Shown: positions 35,231 to 43,068 of the stretch, piece by piece
Numbering within the stretch: the first letter of the stretch is position 1
Layout of the letters: the number at the start of each line of letters is the position of its first letter
From: an uncultured Lachnospiraceae bacterium
GTDB lineage: Bacteria; Bacillota; Clostridia; Lachnospirales; Lachnospiraceae
Direction: 5' to 3'
Assembly (NCBI GenBank): GCA_905203555.1
Contig: CAJKWK010000011.1
Coordinates: 1 to 56,662 of the forward strand
Length of the DNA stretch: 56,662 bases
The notes under the pieces: generated by a model
The model's database searches: none
Told to the model about the DNA's origin: nothing
What the model saw: only the letters and a program-made list of their open reading frames with translations
Translations under genes and position numbers: made by a program

Positions 35231-35791
35231 ATGTCTGAACATCCATTTTCTTACAAAATTATATACAGCGCCCGCAAAACACTCGCCATCCAGATTACTG
35301 CTGATGGCGCTGTCTGCGTACGCGCCCCTCGTACCATTGCCCCTTCTGTCATCGATTCCTTTTTGACGGAAAAAGAGAGTTGGATTTTAAAACATTTACA
35401 GAAAAAGAAAGAAGAAAAAGAAAATGGATATTTCCAAAACCGGATACTTTCAGATTCTGACCGGCGCCGTTACCGTCAGATCGCCCGAGATATTTTTACC
35501 CAGAAGACAGCCTACTATGCCAATCTTCTGGGCGTAACTTATGGGCGTATTTCCATTCGGGAACAAAAGACCCGTTGGGGAAGCTGCTCCAGTGACGGCA
35601 ACCTCAACTTCAACTGGAGACTCATCTTCGCCCCGGAAGATGTTTTAGATTATATTGTAGTCCACGAACTGGCACATCGAAAGGAAATGAATCATTCTGC
35701 TGAATTTTATAAAATTGTTGCTCAAATTCTGCCAGACTATAAAAAGCAGCAGCGCTGGCTGCGTGATAACGGACAAAAACTTTGGAATTAA
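35231..35791 (+). CDS. YgjP-like (DUF45) zinc metallopeptidase
   Basis: 186 residues, cytosolic. The motif VVHELAHRKEMNHS contains HExxH plus a third downstream histidine, the zinc site of the YgjP/SprT-like minimal gluzincin fold. TRWGSCSSDGNLNFNWRLIFAP before it is the family hallmark. The N-terminal half (YKIIYSARKTLAIQIT, VRAPRTI) is also typical. The protein is often annotated as an M48-family or YgjP-type peptidase; its natural substrate is unknown. Its last four bases overlap the stop of the convergent maf gene. Confidence 0.88.
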   Translation: MSEHPFSYKIIYSARKTLAIQITADGAVCVRAPRTIAPSVIDSFLTEKESWILKHLQKKKEEKENGYFQNRILSDSDRRRYRQIARDIFTQKTAYYANLLGVTYGRISIREQKTRWGSCSSDGNLNFNWRLIFAPEDVLDYIVVHELAHRKEMNHSAEFYKIVAQILPDYKKQQRWLRDNGQKLWN

Positions 35792-36372
35792 ACTCCCAGT
35801 ATCTTTAATTGCTGATACAGATATGCTACCGGAAGTCCGACTACATTATAGTAATCTCCTTCTATCCGATCAATGTATGCCGCAAATCTTCCCTGAATCC
35901 CATAACCACCTGCTTTGTCCATCGGCTCTCCGGTGGAAATATACTGTCGGATTTCCGCATCTGTCATAGCATGTACAAACACTTCCGTACGTTCGGCATG
36001 CCGGGTTACGTTCTTCATTCCCTCTGTATCATAATCCAAAAGCGCCGTTCCTGTATAAACCTGATGTGCTCTTCCCTGCAAACTCTTCAACATCCGAAAA
36101 GCATCCTCTTCATCTTTTGGTTTTCCTAAGATTTCTCCATCCAATACGACAATCGTGTCTGCTCCGATTACCAGACAGGACGCTTTCTCTTCCAAAACAG
36201 CCGATACATTTTCTGCTTTTGCCAAGGCAAGCTCTTTGACAATTTCTTCCGGTTCTGTACTTGTATACCGCTCTTCACCGCCACTGACCAGCACGTCAAA
36301 GTTTATCCCTATCTGTGCCAGCAGCTCTCTCCGTCTCGGTGATGCAGAACCTAAGATCACACGTTTCGTCAT
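35788..36372 (-). CDS. maf: Maf family nucleoside triphosphate pyrophosphatase
   Basis: 194 residues from the ATG at 36372, which has GGAGG 8 nt upstream. It opens with the Maf signature VILGSASPRRRELL, followed by VIGADTIVVLDGEILGKP and AGGYGIQGRFA, residues that line the nucleotide pocket. Maf enzymes hydrolyse dTTP/UTP or modified nucleotides to the monophosphate and are linked to septum formation. The DTIV and GKP motifs favour the dTTP/UTPase (YhdE-type) group. An upstream small reading frame overlaps its first 77 bases. Confidence 0.92.
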   Translation of the reverse strand: MTKRVILGSASPRRRELLAQIGINFDVLVSGGEERYTSTEPEEIVKELALAKAENVSAVLEEKASCLVIGADTIVVLDGEILGKPKDEEDAFRMLKSLQGRAHQVYTGTALLDYDTEGMKNVTRHAERTEVFVHAMTDAEIRQYISTGEPMDKAGGYGIQGRFAAYIDRIEGDYYNVVGLPVAYLYQQLKILGV

Positions 36373-36505
36373 ATTCCATATCCTCCAACGCCTGCTTAAA
36401 CGCTTCTTCAAAAATGGTTTTTTCTTTTACAAACAATTCCTGAAATGCATTTCGAACCTCAATATCTTCACACTTCTGAATCGTTGTCATACGTCTCTTT
36501 CTCAC
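36296..36505 (-). CDS. Possible small overlapping protein upstream of maf
   Basis: 69 residues from GTG 36505 or 64 from ATG 36490, rich in Glu and Lys with a helix-forming middle part (FQELFVKEKTIFEEAFKQAL). Its GTG overlaps the stop of the upstream binding-protein gene (GTGA), suggesting coupling. However, it runs 77 nt into maf in another frame and has no good ribosome site. No family recognised. It may be a real coupled leader peptide or chance. Confidence 0.3.
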   Translation of the reverse strand: MRKRRMTTIQKCEDIEVRNAFQELFVKEKTIFEEAFKQALEDMEYDETCDLRFCITETERAAGTDRDKL

Positions 36506-37674
36506 TCATATATCATATGCTGAATGGATTCTGACTCCAGATTTTCCTTCGTCACCCATGTATACCCCACATTTACAACTGCTTCATTCCCTATCTGCAG
36601 CACTGTTCTTGCAGACGCGATCACCGACGCATAACCGATGGCAAATGGATTCTGTACAACCAATCCGGCAATCTTTCCATCTCGCAGATCCTGAATCTGA
36701 TCCTTTCCTGCATCAAATCCCATCACGATCAGCTCTTCGCTCTTTTCAGCCTGTTCCAATGCAGACACTGCCAGCTGTGTCGTTACGTTATTAGTTCCGA
36801 AAATTCCCTTTACTTCCGGATATTTTTCGAGATAATAGGCAATCACATCTTCATCTGTCATCGCATCTACCGCCGCTGTTCGTTCTTCATCAGACAACTC
36901 CGCCTGCTCCTCTTCTACGATGGCTTTCTTCCGTTCCTGGAGCTTATCACAGTAGATCACTTCTGCCACCTGACTATTCGGGTAATTCTCCTGTATCTCT
37001 GTCTGGAAACTGGCTGCGCGCTCCTTCGCTGTCTCCGACTTGGAATCATGTACCAGCAATAAAATCTTACCATCACGTCCCATCTCATCTGCCAGTTTGT
37101 ATGCCCCGGTCCCTGCCGCATCCTGATTGTCTGTCTTTATCGTACATTGAATTCCCGGATAATTATTGCCGGAATCCAACGCTACGATCGGAATGCCATT
37201 CTCCGTAGCAAGATCAAACTGAACCGTACATGCATCTTCATCAATGCTGGCAATACCAACTACATCCGGATAACGTGCAAGTTCTTCATCTAAAATATTC
37301 ACCTGTTCGTCTATATCCTCCGTCTCCGCCGGAGCATTGTATGTTACTTTAATCTTATCGCCGCCTGTATATCCCAGTTCCGCATTCAAGTCCTCTGCTG
37401 CCTGCATCGCACCTTTTTTAACATTCTTCCAAAAAGCGGATGATTCATCTTTCCCTATGATAGAAATATAAGTTCCCGGTTCCAGATTCAGATCACGCAC
37501 TTCACTGTACGCTACTGGCGAGATCTCATTCAGATTGATCTGGTATGCCGGTTTTTCTGTTGTATCTCCGGTAAATGTTGGTTTTTCTTCTTCCTTCGAA
37601 CATCCAACAGCAGCCAAGATCATTGACAATGCCGCTGCTGACGCCAATACTCTCTTCATCAAAGAATTTTTCAT
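36502..37674 (-). CDS. Orphan sugar-binding lipoprotein (LacI/periplasmic-binding type 1)
   Basis: About 390 residues from the ATG at 37674, with GAGGGA 6 nt upstream. The signal peptide ends in a lipobox (LAAVGC). A type 1 periplasmic-binding domain follows (ISIIGKDESSAFWKNVKKGAMQAAEDL, PDVVGIASIDEDACTVQFDLA, NGIPIVALDSGNNYP, VMGFDAGKDQIQDL). An insertion of about 35 acidic residues (about 260-295, ERKKAIVEEEQAELSDEE) is unusual. No permease or ATPase lies nearby, so it either serves a distant transporter or has a sensing role. Confidence 0.82.
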   Translation of the reverse strand: MKNSLMKRVLASAAALSMILAAVGCSKEEEKPTFTGDTTEKPAYQINLNEISPVAYSEVRDLNLEPGTYISIIGKDESSAFWKNVKKGAMQAAEDLNAELGYTGGDKIKVTYNAPAETEDIDEQVNILDEELARYPDVVGIASIDEDACTVQFDLATENGIPIVALDSGNNYPGIQCTIKTDNQDAAGTGAYKLADEMGRDGKILLLVHDSKSETAKERAASFQTEIQENYPNSQVAEVIYCDKLQERKKAIVEEEQAELSDEERTAAVDAMTDEDVIAYYLEKYPEVKGIFGTNNVTTQLAVSALEQAEKSEELIVMGFDAGKDQIQDLRDGKIAGLVVQNPFAIGYASVIASARTVLQIGNEAVVNVGYTWVTKENLESESIQHMIYE

Positions 37675-37831
37675 GATATTCCCTCGCTTTGAATTATAGA
37701 TACTCCCTTGTATCACATTTCAGAAAATAATAACTTACGATTAATATCTTTATATCGACCTTAATCTTACCACATTTCCTACTATAAAAAAATGATGAAT
37801 TTCTTAATTTTCTGTGACCTCAGAAAAATCC

Positions 37832-37860
37832 TTGTATATTTCCTATGTTTGTATTAAAAT
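37832..37860 (+). promoter_or_regulatory. Ferredoxin promoter
   Basis: TTGTAT (37832-37837), 17 bp, TAAAAT (37855-37860), about 77 bp upstream of the ATG. The rest of the 37717-37936 intergenic region is AT-rich and shows nothing further. Confidence 0.6.
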
Positions 37861-37936
37861 TAATGTAGCAATTTAGATTGATATTTTTATCGGTTTATCA
37901 TCTTATTTGCAATATGAAAAAGGAGGATACCATACT

Positions 37937-38107
37937 ATGGCACACGTAATTAGTGATGAATGTGTAAGCTGTGGTTCTTGCGAAAGCGAATGCCCAGTAG
38001 GAGCTATCTCTGAAGGCGATGGCAAATACGAAATCGACGCTGATGCTTGCGTTGACTGTGGAGCATGTGAGGCAGCTTGCCCAACAGGCGCTATCTCAGC
38101 TGAGTAA
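37937..38107 (+). CDS. 2[4Fe-4S] ferredoxin, clostridial type
   Basis: 56 residues. Two motifs, CVSCGSCESECP and CVDCGACEAACP, each supply CxxCxxCxxxCP ligands for two [4Fe-4S] clusters, the classic low-potential electron carrier of anaerobes. The ATG at 37937 has a perfect AAGGAGG about 10 nt upstream; a longer in-frame start at 37907 precedes the ribosome site. The gene has its own promoter and a strong terminator, so it is monocistronic. Confidence 0.95.
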   Translation: MAHVISDECVSCGSCESECPVGAISEGDGKYEIDADACVDCGACEAACPTGAISAE

Positions 38108-38151
38108 TCTTTTTTGAATATAAAGAGCTCATAAAGCAAAGTGATCACAAA

Positions 38152-38184
38152 CAAAAATACCGTCTGTACAGGCGGTATTTTTTT
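38152..38184 (+). terminator. Ferredoxin terminator
   Basis: A stem of about 13 bp, AAAAATACCGTCTG with CAGGCGGTATTTTT (one G-U pair), followed by further T residues. Confidence 0.85.
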
Positions 38185-38229
38185 GTCCGAATTTGGCGAA
38201 CGATTCCCGGCGTATTTCTGCATACCCTA

Positions 38230-38238
38230 TGCTATAAT
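38230..38238 (+). promoter_or_regulatory. Extended -10 promoter of the MerR-like gene
   Basis: TGCTATAAT (38230-38238), an extended -10 with perfect TATAAT, 32 bp upstream of the ATG. No good -35 is visible. Confidence 0.55.
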
Positions 38239-38270
38239 GTGTTTAACATCTTAAGGAGGTAATACATAAT

Positions 38271-38894
38271 ATGGGTGAAGTCAGATATATGATTTCTGAA
38301 GCTGCCAAAAAGGTTCATGTGGAATCCCACGTTCTTCGTTACTGGGAAGAAGAACTGAACTTAAAAATCGGACGCACAGAAATGGGACATCGATATTATA
38401 CCGAAGATGATATACAATTATTTTGCTGTATTAAGAAACTAAAGAATGAAGGAATGTTATTAAAGGACCTCAAGCCTCTGATTCCAAAATTACAAGAGAC
38501 CCGCAGCAGGCTTGCAGCGCCTCCTGCGCCAAAACCTTCGGAGCCGATTCAGAAAAAGGAAGAAGACACTCAGCTTTCTGCTGTATCTGCTTCACTTACT
38601 CCGACCCCCGCCGAAGTAATTCCAGTTACGCAGCTTGAACAAGTACGCGGACTGATCGGTGATGTTTTAACCGAAGTTGTCACTACAAACAATACCGCTC
38701 TGGAACAATCCATTAGTAAAAAAGTCACCAATGATGTCATCCGCGAAATGGATTTTCTTTTTCAGGCAAAAGAACGACAGGAAGAAGAACATTATCGAAA
38801 ATTGGACTGTCTGATCCGCCAACAACAGGCTGCCCGAAAAGAACTTGCGGAAAAAGCAACTCCTTTTGGAAAGCTCAGACGCATATTGACATAA
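38271..38894 (+). CDS. MerR family-like helix-turn-helix regulator
   Basis: 207 residues. The N-terminal ~75 residues form a MerR-type DNA-binding domain (MISEAAKKVHVESHVLRYWEEE, GHRYYTEDDIQLF, LKNEGMLLKDLKPLI). A Pro- and Glu-rich linker (about 80-125) follows, then a helical, probably coiled-coil C-terminus (EQVRGLIGDVLTEVV to ARKELAEK). No effector-binding Cys pattern of metal-sensing MerR proteins is present. The ligand and targets cannot be read; the layout resembles RacA-like or uncharacterised MerR proteins of clostridia. AAGGAGG lies about 11 nt before the ATG. Confidence 0.82.
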   Translation: MGEVRYMISEAAKKVHVESHVLRYWEEELNLKIGRTEMGHRYYTEDDIQLFCCIKKLKNEGMLLKDLKPLIPKLQETRSRLAAPPAPKPSEPIQKKEEDTQLSAVSASLTPTPAEVIPVTQLEQVRGLIGDVLTEVVTTNNTALEQSISKKVTNDVIREMDFLFQAKERQEEEHYRKLDCLIRQQQAARKELAEKATPFGKLRRILT

Positions 38895-38906
38895 ACTTGA
38901 AAACAG

Positions 38907-38956
38907 CAAACAGGAACACGATGCAATCAAACTTGATTCCTCCGGTTCCTGTTTTT
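38907..38956. terminator. Terminator between the MerR-like and M20 genes
   Basis: AAACAGGAAC (38908-38917) pairs with GTTCCTGTTT (38945-38954), with an inner AATCAA/TTGATT pairing. It is followed by TTTTTG on the plus strand. It may also serve the convergent M20 gene, with a weaker T run. Confidence 0.8.
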
Positions 38957-38978
38957 GCTCTTTTTTCTCTTCTTTTTT

Positions 38979-40280
38979 CTAATTGGTTTTCCGGTGTTCC
39001 TCCCAGGCTTTCTCTATGATCTCCGGTTCTTCCAGCAATTCCTTTGCCCCCAGCGCCATACATTCTGCCACATAAAACATTGCCTTACTTCCGATGCTCA
39101 TTCCCACTTGGGCTGTTGCCGCCCAATGATGAAGCGCTGTTCCCCGGCACATTGCCGCCGCACTCAACATAATGGTCGGTACTGTATGACTCATATCCGA
39201 CACATCCGTTCCAATGGCAAGTTTTACCGGTGTCTCTTCCAGCGGTTCCAGTCCTTTGAAATAAATGCCCTGGTTCTCCAGTCCTGCTGCCTCCGTAATC
39301 GCCTTCGCATACGCCTCTTCCTCAGCTGTATGCTCAGGAGCCGGGATCTGTTCCATCGCATGATAAAATACTTCTGCCAACACTCTGTTGACTTTCATTT
39401 CTTTATGTTTGATTACAGTCTCAATCTCCACGCGTGTTCCTGTCATCAGCGCCGCACCTTTTGCACAATTATCCACCCGCTCAGATGCATCTTCGGTCCG
39501 TTTCCAATCCGCTGACCGAATATAATAATTTGTCGCCGCATAATCCGGTACAATGTTCGCCGGTCCATCCGTATTAGTATATGTATAATGCATTCTTACA
39601 TCATCTGCCACATGTTCCCGCAGATAATTCACTCCAACATTCATCAATTCTGCCGCATCCAGCGCACTTCGCCCCATCTCCGGATGCTTAGAGGCATGTG
39701 CCGTCTTTCCGTAAAATTTATAATTCTTTACTTCCTGCGCCTGCCAAATATCATAACTCACCCGATTTCGGTCAAACGGATGCCAGGTAATCGCTGCCGA
39801 TAAATCATCAAACACTCCGTCTTGATTCATCTTAATCTTTCCAACCACTGTTTCTTCCGCCGGACAGCCATAGACTCTAATTGTACCTTCTATTTGTTCC
39901 GACTCCATCCAATATTTTAACGCACAAGCTGCTGCCGCGCATGCAGTTCCCAATAAATTATGTCCACATCCATGTCCTGCTCCTCTGGTTGATTTCTGTT
40001 CCGGACACAATTCCTGTCCAAGTCCCGGAAGGGCATCATACTCTGCTAAAAATCCTAAAATAGGAGTTCCCGTTCCCCATTCTGCCAGAAATGCAGTCTC
40101 AAAACCGGAGATCCCCCACATAACAGAAAATCCGTTCTGCGAAAGAAAATCTGCCAGACATCGGGAAGATTTTTTCTCTTCTTCTGCCAGTTCCGGATGA
40201 TTAAAAATAAAATCCGCCGTACTCTGAACAACCTCCTTATTTTTCTGGATCCACTGCTGTATTCTTTCATTTCTATGCAT
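38979..40280 (-). CDS. M20 family amidohydrolase, AbgB-like
   Basis: 433 residues, cytosolic. Metal-ligand motifs of M20 peptidases are present: GHGCGHNLLG, CPAEETVVGK, ITWHPF and, near the C-terminus, SDVSDMSHTVP. The lid domain begins at YKFYGKTAHAS. Overall it resembles AbgB, the p-aminobenzoyl-glutamate hydrolase subunit. AbgB normally works with AbgA and the importer AbgT, neither of which is present, so the true substrate may be another N-acyl or N-aryl amino acid. AAAAGGGGCGG lies about 10 nt before the ATG. Confidence 0.87.
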   Translation of the reverse strand: MHRNERIQQWIQKNKEVVQSTADFIFNHPELAEEEKKSSRCLADFLSQNGFSVMWGISGFETAFLAEWGTGTPILGFLAEYDALPGLGQELCPEQKSTRGAGHGCGHNLLGTACAAAACALKYWMESEQIEGTIRVYGCPAEETVVGKIKMNQDGVFDDLSAAITWHPFDRNRVSYDIWQAQEVKNYKFYGKTAHASKHPEMGRSALDAAELMNVGVNYLREHVADDVRMHYTYTNTDGPANIVPDYAATNYYIRSADWKRTEDASERVDNCAKGAALMTGTRVEIETVIKHKEMKVNRVLAEVFYHAMEQIPAPEHTAEEEAYAKAITEAAGLENQGIYFKGLEPLEETPVKLAIGTDVSDMSHTVPTIMLSAAAMCRGTALHHWAATAQVGMSIGSKAMFYVAECMALGAKELLEEPEIIEKAWEEHRKTN

Positions 40281-40427
40281 ATTGTCTGCCGCCCCTTTTC
40301 TCTTCTGCTTCTAATATACTACCCTATTCCTTTTAGAAACAGATGTCAACCGCTTCATTCCTTTTCTTCTACCCATTATCTGTTAAATTTTATAAAAAAC
40401 AAATCCATCTTTTCATAATAACTATAT

Positions 40428-40464
40428 AAAAAAGTAGCGATGTGACTCATTCGAATCACATCGC
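40428..40464 (-). terminator. Terminator downstream of the broken surface-protein gene
   Basis: GCGATGTGA (40437-40445) and TCACATCGC (40456-40464), a perfect 9-bp stem. On the minus strand it is followed by TACTTTTTTATATAG. Confidence 0.8.
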
Positions 40465-40513
40465 CCTTGCTTGAAACTATCTTTTTGCTGACAGCCCTTT
40501 TTTTACCTGCTTT

Positions 40514-40990
40514 TTATCTGTTTCTCTTTTTGAAACTGATACCGACTGCCAATCCTGACAATAGCAATAAAATCACTGTCCATAAGAACATTGTACTGTC
40601 ACCTGTTTTCGGCATAGTTACTTTTCCGCTTGTTGTATTTCCGGAAGTTGAACCGCTATTTCCACTTGGCTTACTATTTCCATTTGCATCCGGCTTATTT
40701 CCATCTTCGCTGCCTGGTTTATTTCCGCCATCGCCACCCGGCTTATTTCCGTCTTCACCGCCCGGCTTATTTCCGTCTTCACCGCCTGGCTTGTTTCCGT
40801 CTTCGCCGCCCGGTTTATTTCCATCTTCACCAGGATCTTCCTTCAATACCAGTCCTTCATGTGCCGCTTTGAGACTTTCCACTGCATCATTAACAATCTG
40901 CTGATCAGCTACTGTCAATTCATCATTTTCCAGTACTGTATATGCTCTGTCTAATTCTTCATTAAATACAGCTACCGACTCTAAAGATAT
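40514..40990 (-). pseudogene. 5'-truncated LPXTG-type cell-wall protein (C-terminal remnant)
   Basis: The open frame runs from just after a TAA (40991-40993) to the stop at 40514, with no ATG or GTG and no ribosome site at its head. It encodes the end of a FIVAR-like helical repeat (EELDRAYTVLENDELTVADQQ... in two halves), a low-complexity GEDGNKPG linker, and a full sorting tail with canonical MPKTGD, a hydrophobic helix and KKRNR. This is what remains when the front of a large surface protein is lost. The break lies about 10 bp from the ptsI terminator. An expressed short protein from an internal TTG (40918) cannot be excluded but looks unlikely. Confidence 0.75.
40688..40831 (-). repeat. 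Tandem 24-bp coding repeat (GEDGNKPG, six units)
   Basis: Six consecutive 8-residue units, the first four identical (GEDGNKPG), then GDGGNKPG and SEDGNKPD. It forms the wall-spanning linker of the remnant gene and is a site prone to slippage. Confidence 0.85.
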
Positions 40991-41002
40991 TTATTCATAA
41001 CA

Positions 41003-41052
41003 AAAAGGTGCGTTGTTAAAACTGCTCTATCAGTTTCAACAACGCACCTTTT
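41003..41052 (-). terminator. Terminator of ptsHI
   Basis: AAAAGGTGCGTTGTT (41003-41017) pairs with AACAACGCACCTTTT (41038-41052), plus an inner AAACTG/CAGTTT. On the minus strand it ends in TTTTTG. Confidence 0.85.
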
Positions 41053-41104
41053 CTCAATCATTCATAATAAACAAATCTGGAGAAACATTCCTCATCTTAT
41101 GTAA

Positions 41105-42727
41105 TTATTTTGTCGGACCATCGTATTCACGAATGATCTGTCTTACCGGGTAAATGAAGGTCGGAGATACCGATAACTCATCCACGCCCATTGCCATAAA
41201 CCGCTCTGTCAATTCCATATCAGCGCCAAGTTCTCCACAGATACCGGCCCAAATACCAGCCTTATGTGCATTATCCACAACCATCTCGATCATACGAAGT
41301 ACTGCTTCATGATGCGGATTGTAGAACTCATCTAATTTTGCATTCTGACGGTCGATTGCAAGTGTATACTGTGTCAGATCGTTTGTTCCAATACTAAAGA
41401 AATCTACTTCCTGAGCCAGCAGGTCACTGATGATTACTGATGCAGGAGTCTCAATCATAATTCCCTGCTCAACCTCTCCGTACTGGATTCCTGCTGCATC
41501 CAACTCAGCCTTCACTTCTTCCATAATTGCCTTGATCTTCCGAACTTCCTCAACAGAAATAATCATTGGATACATCACTGCAATATTTCCATACGCACTT
41601 GCACGCAAAATCGCACGCAGCTGCGTTTTAAAGATTTCCGGTCTGGTCAGGCAAATACGAATCGCACGAAGTCCCATTGCCGGATTCTCTTCTTTATCCA
41701 GATTAAAATAATCCACCTGCTTATCAGCGCCGATATCCAGCGTACGGATAATCACTTTCTTACCGGCCATCGTTTCTGCTACCATCTTATAAGCCTTGAA
41801 CTGCTCGTCTTCTGTCGGATAATCTCCGGACTCCAGATACAAGAACTCACTTCTGAACAATCCAATACCACCGGCATCGTTGCTCATTGCAGCCGGAAGG
41901 TCTGATACAGAACCGATATTTGCAAACAATTTAATCGCCTTACCGCTCTTTGTTACAGTTGGTTTTCCCTTCTGCTCTGCAAGCAGTTTTCTGCGTTCTT
42001 CCTGTTCCGCCTTCTTTGCCTTGTATTTTTCAAGCACTTCCGGTTCCGGATCAATATAAAACTCTCCTGTAAATCCATCGATAATTCCCAGCTTACCATT
42101 CCACTCTTCCTGAATGTCAATCTGAATCAATGCCGGAATATTCATTGTTCTTGCAAGAATCGCAGTATGAGAGTTAGAAGAACCAAGTCTTGTTACAAAT
42201 CCAAGCAATTTGCTCTTATCAAACTGAACGGTCTCACTCGGCGCCAGATCTTCTGCCACAATAATCGACGGCTCGTCCCAGCCCTTTGCTTCTCCGACAC
42301 CCATCAGTACATTGATCACACGTTCTGAAATATCCTTCATATCTACGGCTCTTGCCTGAAAATATTCATCATCCATAGATGCAAACATCGATGCAAAGTT
42401 ATCACCGGTTGTAGCAACTGCATACTCTGCATTTACCATCTGTGTTTCGATAATACTCTTTACTGAATCGTTATAATCATCATCTTCCAACATCATCTGA
42501 TGTACTTCAAAGATCTGTGCACCAGATTCTCCGACTTCCTTAAGAGCCTTTTCATACAAGCCGCCCAACTGCTCCTGTGCAGAAACTACTGCTGCTTCAT
42601 ATCTTGCAACTTCTGCTGCTACATCTTCAATCTTTGTTCGCTTTACCTGATTCTGTTCTTTTGCAAAAAATGTAATCGGACCAATTGCGATTCCACCGAA
42701 AATAGACTTTCCTTGAATCACCTGCAT
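41105..42727 (-). CDS. ptsI: PTS enzyme I (phosphoenolpyruvate-protein phosphotransferase)
   Basis: 540 residues. It transfers phosphate from PEP to HPr. The phospho-acceptor His187 lies in GSSNSHTAILAR. The C-terminal PEP-binding barrel holds GGIGLFRSEFLYL, IIRTLDIGADKQ, MGLRAIRICL, IMIETPASVI and DFFSIGTNDLTQYTLAIDR, and the active-site Cys in IWAGICGELGAD. It is 10 bp after ptsH with AGGAGGC before the ATG. The full set of catalytic motifs is present, so sugar phosphotransfer is functional; no sugar-specific enzyme II is in the window. Confidence 0.96.
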   Translation of the reverse strand: MQVIQGKSIFGGIAIGPITFFAKEQNQVKRTKIEDVAAEVARYEAAVVSAQEQLGGLYEKALKEVGESGAQIFEVHQMMLEDDDYNDSVKSIIETQMVNAEYAVATTGDNFASMFASMDDEYFQARAVDMKDISERVINVLMGVGEAKGWDEPSIIVAEDLAPSETVQFDKSKLLGFVTRLGSSNSHTAILARTMNIPALIQIDIQEEWNGKLGIIDGFTGEFYIDPEPEVLEKYKAKKAEQEERRKLLAEQKGKPTVTKSGKAIKLFANIGSVSDLPAAMSNDAGGIGLFRSEFLYLESGDYPTEDEQFKAYKMVAETMAGKKVIIRTLDIGADKQVDYFNLDKEENPAMGLRAIRICLTRPEIFKTQLRAILRASAYGNIAVMYPMIISVEEVRKIKAIMEEVKAELDAAGIQYGEVEQGIMIETPASVIISDLLAQEVDFFSIGTNDLTQYTLAIDRQNAKLDEFYNPHHEAVLRMIEMVVDNAHKAGIWAGICGELGADMELTERFMAMGVDELSVSPTFIYPVRQIIREYDGPTK

Positions 42728-42737
42728 AGCCTGCCTC

Positions 42738-42995
42738 CTATAAATTTTCTTTGAAAAATGTTTCCAGATCAGCTGCTACAGCATCTGCATTGTCACCTTC
42801 TACATCTACTTCAACTTCCATACCTTTTTTAACGCCCATACCCATAACAGCCATCAACTTTGTTGCATCAGCGCTCTTGCCGTTACAGCTCAGAGTGATT
42901 TTTGCACCTGTTGCTTTTGCCTGCTTTACAAGTAATCCTGCCGGTCTTGCGTGAAGACCTACTTCATCTGTAATTACATAATTAAACTTTGCCAT
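42738..42995 (-). CDS. ptsH: HPr phosphocarrier protein lacking the usual Ser46
   Basis: 85 residues from the ATG at 42995, which has AAGGAGGA 6-8 nt upstream. It carries phosphate from enzyme I to enzymes II on His15 (GLHARPAG). At the regulatory position, where Bacillus HPr has Lys45-Ser46 in LKSIMGV, this protein reads Thr45-Lys46 in ATKLMAV. The serine phosphorylated by HPr kinase in catabolite repression is therefore missing at its standard place. Thr45 is the only hydroxyl residue next to it. It is co-transcribed with ptsI 10 bp downstream from a promoter at 43032-43060. Confidence 0.93.
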   Translation of the reverse strand: MAKFNYVITDEVGLHARPAGLLVKQAKATGAKITLSCNGKSADATKLMAVMGMGVKKGMEVEVDVEGDNADAVAADLETFFKENL

Positions 42996-43031
42996 TGTTT
43001 TATCCTCCTTAAACTTAAACATAAAAAATCC

Positions 43032-43060
43032 ATACTAATAATTTAACACATATTTGTTAA
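43032..43060 (-). promoter_or_regulatory. ptsHI promoter
   Basis: Minus strand: TTAACA (43055-43060), 17 bp, TAGTAT (43032-43037). The leader is only about 30 nt, which leaves no room for an antiterminator element. Confidence 0.5.
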
Positions 43061-43068
43061 AATATCTA

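Noticed and set aside
40630..40872. Plus-strand frame rich in Phe, His, Pro and Arg opposite the remnant surface-protein gene
   Set aside because: It is the reverse complement of the GEDGNKPG coding repeat; composition is an artefact and no ribosome site precedes it.
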